A stretch of 64,000 bases of DNA from JASHPR01 sp963842355 (GTDB lineage: Bacteria; Actinomycetota; Actinomycetes; Streptosporangiales; Streptosporangiaceae): positions 62,001 to 126,000 of the forward strand of contig CAWJGC010000010.1 in assembly GCA_963842355.1 (NCBI GenBank), in the 5' to 3' direction. The notes beneath the pieces were generated by a model. It was not told the origin of the DNA, searched no databases, and saw only the letters and a list, made by a program, of their open reading frames with translations. Both the position numbers and the translations under genes were made by a program. This document shows, piece after piece, positions 59,588 through 64,000 of this stretch. Positions within the stretch are counted from its first letter, which is position 1, and every line of letters begins with the position of its first letter.

Positions 59588-59616
59588 ACTATCGAACGTA
59601 GATTCGAGCATGTCAA
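59588..59616 (-). promoter_or_regulatory. SOS promoter of imuA'-imuB-dnaE2: LexA box between -35 and -10
   Basis: On the minus strand a consensus -35 TTGACA (59616-59611) is followed by a 17-base spacer and a -10 GATAGT (59593-59588). The LexA-type box TCGAAC-N4-ATTCGA (59592-59607; actinobacterial consensus TCGAAC-N4-GTTCGA, one mismatch) fills the spacer and touches the -10. LexA binding would block polymerase directly. The predicted +1, 7 bases after the -10, is the G of the GTG at 59581, so the mRNA should be leaderless. Confidence 0.8.
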
Positions 59617-59734
59617 GCGCGGTGCGACCAGCTTTTCGATTGCCCCTTCGCCCGGGCCCGGCTGCCGCGGTGATGGCAGAGAACCGCGTGAATGGATGGC
59701 ATTTGTGACGCTGAAGCGGTACACGTAACGGTTC

Positions 59735-60764
59735 ATGAGACTCGGCGTGAGGCCCCGTACGGGACGGCGCGGCGTGCTGGCCGGAGTCGTCGCCGTGCTG
59801 CTGGTCACGGTCGCGGCCGGAGCGCTGGCGATCGTCCACTACGCCAGCGTGGGCGCTGCGCCATGGAGCGGTGCGGGGCAGGCGGGCCGGGCCGGCGCCG
59901 CCGACCCCGGCTCGCGCGGCCCGGATACGGCGGCATTACGACCGGACGTCCCGCCCGCGACGTCGCGTTCCGGATCCGCTTCGGGATCGTCTCCGGCCAC
60001 GCGGGCCGCCTCGGCCGGGCCCGCGCCCGCCCGCGCCGCCAACGCCGCCGCCGCGGCCCCGGCGTTCTTCCCCACCCTGCCGCCCGGCGCGAAACTGCCC
60101 TCGGGGGCTCAGTGCGCGCGGTGGGTCCGGGCCAGGCCGACGCGGGAGGACAAGGGCATGAACCTGGCCTTCAACGCCGCCACCGGCCAGCACGTCGGGA
60201 GCAGTTTCTTCCCGGCGGGCGACACGCCCCACCGGCCGGCTGCTCGCGCCCAGGATCAACGGCGACTTCACCGGCACGACCAGCGAGATCCTGCGCTGGG
60301 CCGCGTGCAAATGGGGCATCAGCCAGAACATCGTCTTCGCCCAGGCCGCCGTGGAAAGCTGGTGGAACCAGACCACCCTGGGTGACTGGGGCACCGACCC
60401 CAGCGCCTGCCCGCCCGGCCACGGCCCCGGCGCGAACGGCAAGTCCGGACAGTGCCCGCAGAGCTACGGCATCCTGCAGAACAGGTACCCGTTCGAGCGG
60501 GCCAGCTGGCCGGGGATCGCCGACTCCACCGCGATGAACGCCGACACCGCCTACGCCATCTGGCGGTCCTGCTACGACGGCTACGAGACCTGGCTGGACA
60601 ACGTGCCGCACGGCAGCCCGTACCGGGCCGGCGACGTGTGGGGCTGCGTGGGACGCTGGTTCGCCGGGCGCTGGCACACCGCGCCGGCTCAGCAGTACAT
60701 CGCCAAGGTGCGGCAGTACCTGCGCGAGCGCATCTGGACGCAGCCCGACTTCCAGCAGCCCTGA
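59735..60764 (+). pseudogene. Secreted lysozyme-fold (transglycosylase-like) protein, one frameshift
   Basis: The N-terminal part has a signal anchor (GVLAGVVAVLLVTVAAGALA, about residues 14-35), an Ala/Pro/Ser-rich spacer, and a domain start GAQCARWVRARPTREDKGMN up to FFPAGDTP. The fold continues in the +1 frame: GRLLAPRINGDFTGTTSEIL, WGISQNIVFAQAAVESWWNQ (glutamate at the position of the catalytic acid of lytic transglycosylases), YGILQNRYPFE, AYAIWRSCYDGYETWL, to 60764. One extra C in the CCCC at 60227-60230 explains the break. The protein probably acts on peptidoglycan outside the membrane. No enzyme subfamily can be named with certainty. Confidence 0.75.
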
Positions 60765-60812
60765 CCGGCCGGGGTGCCGCGAAGAGCCGGACGGTCTCCC
60801 TAGTCTGGCCTC

Positions 60813-61486
60813 ATGCGCAGGCCGGCCGCGAGGACGATCGTCACGTCCTACGCGGTCGCCTGGGTCTACCTGGCGGGATTCGTCCTCGCCGAGGTGATCT
60901 ACGCCGGCCTGTCCGCGCACGACCAGGCGGCCGTCACCGCATGGGCCAGCACGAGCGTGGACCACCTGCACCATGATCCGGTCGGCTCGCTGATCGCCTC
61001 GGTGTTCGTGACCGGGGATTTCGCCCTGGCCTGGCCGATCCTGATCGCGCTGGCCCTGTTCGGCGCCAACGGGGCGCTGGGCAACTGGCGGACGGCGCTG
61101 GTGTGCGCGGCCGGGCAGGTGATCGGCACGCTGGTCAGCGAGGGGATCGTCGCCTACCGGGTGTCCCGCGGCCTGCTTCCGGCGCTGGACCGCACCTCAT
61201 CGACGTCGGGCCCTCGTACGTGGTCGTGTCCGCGATCATGGTTGCCCTGCTGTACGGCTCGTGGCTGGCGCGAGCCGCGGCCGCGCTCGACCTCGCGCTG
61301 CTGGCCTTCGTGGGCAACATCTTCGGCGGGCTGAGCCAACTCGATTTCGCGGCGGTCGGCCACGTCACCGCGATGGCTGTCGGGGCCGTGGCCGGCACCC
61401 TCCTGGTGTGGCGGCGGCGGCACGGCGGGGGGCTAGGCGGGGACGCCGCTGGCGCTGGCGCTGGCGGGCCGGGCGGACCGGGCTGA
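60813..61486 (+). pseudogene. Rhomboid-like membrane protein, one frameshift
   Basis: About six transmembrane helices are read from YAVAWVYLAGFVLAEVIYAG, the STSVDHLHHDPVGSLIASVF loop typical of actinobacterial rhomboid-like proteins, ALGNWRTALVCAAGQVIGTL, and then, in the other frame, HLIDVGPSYVVVSAIMVALL and LDFAAVGHVTAMAVGAVAGT. The GPS and GH pieces match the serine and histidine positions of rhomboid proteases only loosely (GPSY), so protease activity is uncertain. One base is missing near 61191-61193. The 3' end overlaps the end of the convergent ABC permease gene by 54 bp. Confidence 0.7.
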
Positions 61487-62284
61487 CCGGGCCACCTGGA
61501 CCCCGCGCACCGCGGTCCAGCCGCGGCCGGCCGCGTAGCACACGGCGGCGAGCGTTCCCACGAAGAACCCGACCGGCCAGTTCGTCACGTACGACGCCGC
61601 GATCGCGGCCCACACGGTGACCAGGGCGATCACCACCGACAGGCCCATGGCGAGGATCGGCCTGCTGGTGACCGACCGGGCCGCGGCGGGCGGGCCGATC
61701 ATCAGGCTGAAGATCAGCAGGGCGCCCACCACGGGCAGCGCCATGCTGGTGGCCAGGGCCACGACCGCCAGGAAGCACAGCTCGATCCGGTGGGCGCGCA
61801 CGCCCCGCGCCTCGCCGAGTTCCGGCATCACCGAGGAGAGCAGCAGCGGCCGGTACATCACCATGATCGCGGCGATGCACACCGCGCCCAGCGCGGCGAC
61901 CGGGGCGATCTCGTTGACGCTGATCCCGAGCACCTCGCCGAACAGCAGCGAGTAGATCTCCGGCGAGTACTCCACGCTGAAGCTGAGGAACAGCGCGCCG
62001 AGCCCGAGCATCACCACCAGGACCAGGGCTACGGCCACGTCGTGGCGGCTGCGGCGGCCGAGCAGGCCGATGCCGAGCGCGCCGAGCAGGGAGAACGCCC
62101 CCAGCCCGATCAGGGTGTTGATCCCGATCAGGCTGGCCCCCGCCGCGCCGGCGAACGCTCCCGTCGGCAGCGCGTCGGCGACGAAGGCCGAGCCCCGGAG
62201 CACGACGAAGAACCCCACCACGCCGGCCACGGCCGCGACGATGGTCGCCACGATCCAGGTGTCGGCCATGAAGCTCGAGAACAT
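61433..62284 (-). CDS. Metal ABC transporter permease (ZnuB/MntB type), second copy
   Basis: The 283-residue protein has about eight helices of the ABC-3 permease family: WIVATIVAAVAGVVGFFVVL then RGSAFVADALPTGAFAGAAG, the EVLGISVNEI loop, and ALPVVGALLIFSLMIGPPAA. It imports zinc or manganese together with a binding protein and an ATPase. The ATG follows the upstream permease stop by 1 bp. The C-terminal 25 residues are Ala/Ser-rich and overlap the convergent rhomboid-like gene. The ATPase gene is not in the cluster. Confidence 0.85.
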   Translation of the reverse strand: MFSSFMADTWIVATIVAAVAGVVGFFVVLRGSAFVADALPTGAFAGAAGASLIGINTLIGLGAFSLLGALGIGLLGRRSRHDVAVALVLVVMLGLGALFLSFSVEYSPEIYSLLFGEVLGISVNEIAPVAALGAVCIAAIMVMYRPLLLSSVMPELGEARGVRAHRIELCFLAVVALATSMALPVVGALLIFSLMIGPPAAARSVTSRPILAMGLSVVIALVTVWAAIAASYVTNWPVGFFVGTLAAVCYAAGRGWTAVRGVQVARSARSARPASASASGVPA

Positions 62285-62285
62285 G

Positions 62286-63173
62286 TCAGGTCGCGCCCCG
62301 CTCGACGCCCCGGGAGACCGGGGTGAACCTGGCCAGCAGGTAGAAGACCAGGACCAGGACCACCACGAAGAAGCTGACCGGCCAGCCCTGCTGCCCCGGC
62401 GGCCAGTAGTAGCTGTCGAAGGCGAGCAGGACGCCCAGCCACGTGGCGGCCAGGCTGAGCAGCGCCGACCAGATCATCACCAGGCCGGGCCGGCTGGTCA
62501 GCCGCTGCGCGGTCGCCGCGGGCCCGATCAGCAGCGCCGTGCTGAGGATGGCCCCGATGGTCAGGGCGGACAGCGATACCGCCAGCGCGATCGCGACCAG
62601 GCACAGCGCGCCGGCCATGCGCATCCGGACTCCGCGCGCGAAGGCCAGGTCGGCGCTGACCGAACTCAGCAGCAGCGGGCGGTAGAGCACGGCGACAATG
62701 CCGACGGCCGCCAGGCTGAGCAGCGCGACGAACGGGATGAGCGAGCTGTCGATCGTGAACATGGATCCGAACAGGATCGTGATCGTCGCGCCGGTCGTCG
62801 ACGTGTGCGTCGTGTCCCAGTAGAGGAACAGGGCCGCCAGGCCAAGGCCGGCCCCGCGCACGATGCCGGTGGCCAGGTCCCGGCCCCGCGGGCGGCGGAC
62901 CCCGATCATGTCCATGATCCCCGCCGCCACCACGCTGGTGCCGGCGAAGCCCCACAGCGGGCTGATCCCCACGAGGAACGACCCGGACCCGCCGGTGGCG
63001 CTGATGTCCGCCAGCGCGTGGCCGGCGTAGGACTGACCGCGCAGCACCGTGAACGTCCCGACGATCCCGGACACCACCGCGGCCACGCCGCCGACCAGCA
63101 GCGCCACGTGGACCGGCGCGCTGGCGAAGAAGCCGGGCGCGAAGACCGCCCGCAGCAGGTGTCCCGTCATCAC
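62286..63173 (-). CDS. Metal ABC transporter permease (ABC-3 family), first copy
   Basis: The 295-residue protein has the same fold as the next gene: VALLVGGVAAVVSGIVGTFT then VLRGQSYAGHALADISATGG, ATITILFGSMFTIDSSLIPF, and LSALTIGAILSTALLIGPAA. Two different permeases in tandem indicate a heterodimeric channel like that of MntABCD-type importers. The ATG overlaps the stop of the truncated binding-protein gene by 4 bp, so translation is coupled. Confidence 0.88.
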   Translation of the reverse strand: MMTGHLLRAVFAPGFFASAPVHVALLVGGVAAVVSGIVGTFTVLRGQSYAGHALADISATGGSGSFLVGISPLWGFAGTSVVAAGIMDMIGVRRPRGRDLATGIVRGAGLGLAALFLYWDTTHTSTTGATITILFGSMFTIDSSLIPFVALLSLAAVGIVAVLYRPLLLSSVSADLAFARGVRMRMAGALCLVAIALAVSLSALTIGAILSTALLIGPAATAQRLTSRPGLVMIWSALLSLAATWLGVLLAFDSYYWPPGQQGWPVSFFVVVLVLVFYLLARFTPVSRGVERGAT

Positions 63174-63853
63174 GCGCTGTCGGCGACCGTGGTGTCGGCG
63201 ACCGTGGTGTCGGCGTGGGGTCGCATCGGGATGTCGAGCCCGTCCCCGCGCCCGGCCACGACCAGGATGCGGCCGTGGACGCGGATCACGTCGAAGCTCG
63301 TGATCGCCTGGTACCAGGGCTGCAGCGAGCGGTCGAACCGGTGCAGGCCGGCCGTGAAGTACGCGGCGTGCGCCGGCTGCATCGCGGACAGGTCGCCGGC
63401 GACGGCCTTGGCCACGGCCGGCATCGTGGCCGGGGAGTACCAGAGGTGCGGGTTCGGCGTGCTGTCCGGCAGGCGGAGCAGGCTCTGCACGTCGATCACC
63501 TTGCGGGCCGGGTTCGCCGCGGCGGCCTCGATCTTGTTCATGTAGGTGTCGTAGCCCAGGCCGTTCTGGACGACGAGCCGGGCGGTGCTGACCGCCTGGG
63601 CGATGCTCGGGCTGGCCTCGAACGAGTGCGGGTCGGTGTTGGGATTGCTCTCGATGGCCGTGACCTGGACGTACCTGCCGCCGATCTGGCTGATCACGTT
63701 GGCGTACTGGTTCTCGGCCCCGACCGCCGCGATCGCGTCACCTCCGTCTGCCCCGCCAGATGCGCTGGTCGCGGCACCCGACGAGCAGGCGGCGACGAGC
63801 AACCCGGCGAGGACGCCCAGCGCAGCCGTCACGGTCCTGCGGCGAGCTGGCAT
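63170..63853 (-). CDS. Metal-binding lipoprotein (ZnuA/MntA-like), C-terminal half replaced
   Basis: The 227-residue protein has a lipoprotein signal (LGVLAGLLVAACSS, lipobox cysteine at residue 23) and the first half of a cluster A-1 binding protein (IAAVGAENQYANVISQIGGR, NTDPHSFEASPSIAQAVSTA, LPDSTPNPHLWYSPATMPAV). Two metal histidines (DPHSFE, NPHLWY) are present. After SLQPWYQAITSF the family's C-terminal lobe, about 110 residues with the other ligands, is missing. Instead come DVIRVHGRILVVAGRGDGLD IPMRPHA and a TTVADTTVADS repeat; the DVIRVHGR tail resembles the end of an ABC ATPase. A deletion may have fused the binding protein to the tail of a lost ATPase gene. Confidence 0.8.
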   Translation of the reverse strand: MPARRRTVTAALGVLAGLLVAACSSGAATSASGGADGGDAIAAVGAENQYANVISQIGGRYVQVTAIESNPNTDPHSFEASPSIAQAVSTARLVVQNGLGYDTYMNKIEAAAANPARKVIDVQSLLRLPDSTPNPHLWYSPATMPAVAKAVAGDLSAMQPAHAAYFTAGLHRFDRSLQPWYQAITSFDVIRVHGRILVVAGRGDGLDIPMRPHADTTVADTTVADSA

Positions 63854-63918
63854 GGTGCATCTCCGTTCCGGGTCGTGGTCAGGGCAGGACAGCGGCGGGA
63901 TCCGCGGCTAAATACAAA

Positions 63919-63933
63919 TGAAAACGATAACCA
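63919..63933. promoter_or_regulatory. Zur-box-like site upstream of the metal ABC operon
   Basis: TGAAAACGATAACCA matches 11 of 15 positions of the actinobacterial Zur palindrome TGAAAATGATTTTCA and lies in an AT-rich pocket 66 bp upstream of the lipoprotein start. Zur would repress the operon when zinc is sufficient. The rest of 63854-64000 shows no gene in this window. Confidence 0.55.
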
Positions 63934-64000
63934 GTTTAGTTATCCCGGTCAAGCGGTTCGGCGCCCCCCGGCCCGGGGCCGCGGCCCTTTCGGGCCGGAC

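Overview
The window is about 73% GC chromosomal DNA from an actinomycete. It has dense, often 4-bp-overlapping genes with many GTG starts, and families typical of the phylum: a PucR regulator, a DUF3040 protein, an F420-type LLM oxidoreductase, an MptB-like mannosyltransferase, actinobacterial DapD, a SARP-like STAND regulator and the ImuA'/ImuB/DnaE2 mutasome. Nothing here fixes the genus. No rRNA, tRNA or CRISPR array was seen.

Layout. 1-1.0 kb: CoA-transferase pair (IpdAB/GctAB-like). 1.1-8.2 kb: an orphan Clp-N/UVR protein, an EamA exporter, a HTH-NB-ARC-TPR regulator, and an FtsK/SpoIIIE translocase with a coupled small gene. This looks like the residue of an actinomycete integrative element, and a rearranged fragment of the same ftsK gene lies at 1.96-2.08 kb. 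8.2-18 kb: aromatic and amine catabolism (pobA, gabT, a second class III aminotransferase, mmsA, PucR) plus an Ada/AlkA repair protein. 18.2-18.9 kb: vapBC. 18.9-22.6 kb: uronate operon (GntR, a truncated dehydratase/aldolase, an IlvD/EDD dehydratase, uronate dehydrogenase). 23.6-25.6 kb: Lrp regulator plus aminotransferase. 25.9-30.5 kb: proS (frameshifted) and a large LuxR regulator. 30.6-39.8 kb: MFS exporter with a degenerate thioredoxin-reductase-like protein, small membrane proteins, an amidohydrolase, a class II aldolase, MptB-like and cupin genes. 39.9-46.7 kb: LLM oxidoreductase, GH9 protein, gnd-zwf (pentose phosphate pathway), dapD (lysine). 46.8-51 kb: a leucyl-tRNA synthetase with broken signature motifs, and glcD. 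51-53.6 kb: gene remnants, a methyltransferase, a 12-copy tandem array, a DUF427 protein and cobO. 53.7-59.6 kb: dnaE2-imuB-imuA' SOS mutagenesis operon. 59.7-63.9 kb: a secreted lysozyme-fold protein, a rhomboid-like protein and a metal ABC system lacking its ATPase.

Two themes recur. First, several genes look like deletion products: the ftsK remnant, the 78-residue dehydratase tail, the thioredoxin-reductase-like protein without its NADPH domain, an amidohydrolase tail, and a metal-binding lipoprotein whose second half is replaced just where an ATPase gene would be expected. Second, five genes (cupin, proS, imuB, lysozyme-like, rhomboid-like) need a single-base shift in a G/C run to read correctly. 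That is either real decay or uncorrected homopolymer errors in the assembly.

The most interesting observations are: an imuA' promoter with a LexA box between -35 and -10 whose predicted +1 is a GTG start (leaderless); in-frame 15-bp minisatellites in both dnaE2 and imuB; a 61-bp palindromic element present twice 25 kb apart; and a LeuRS paralogue lacking both HIGH-motif histidines.
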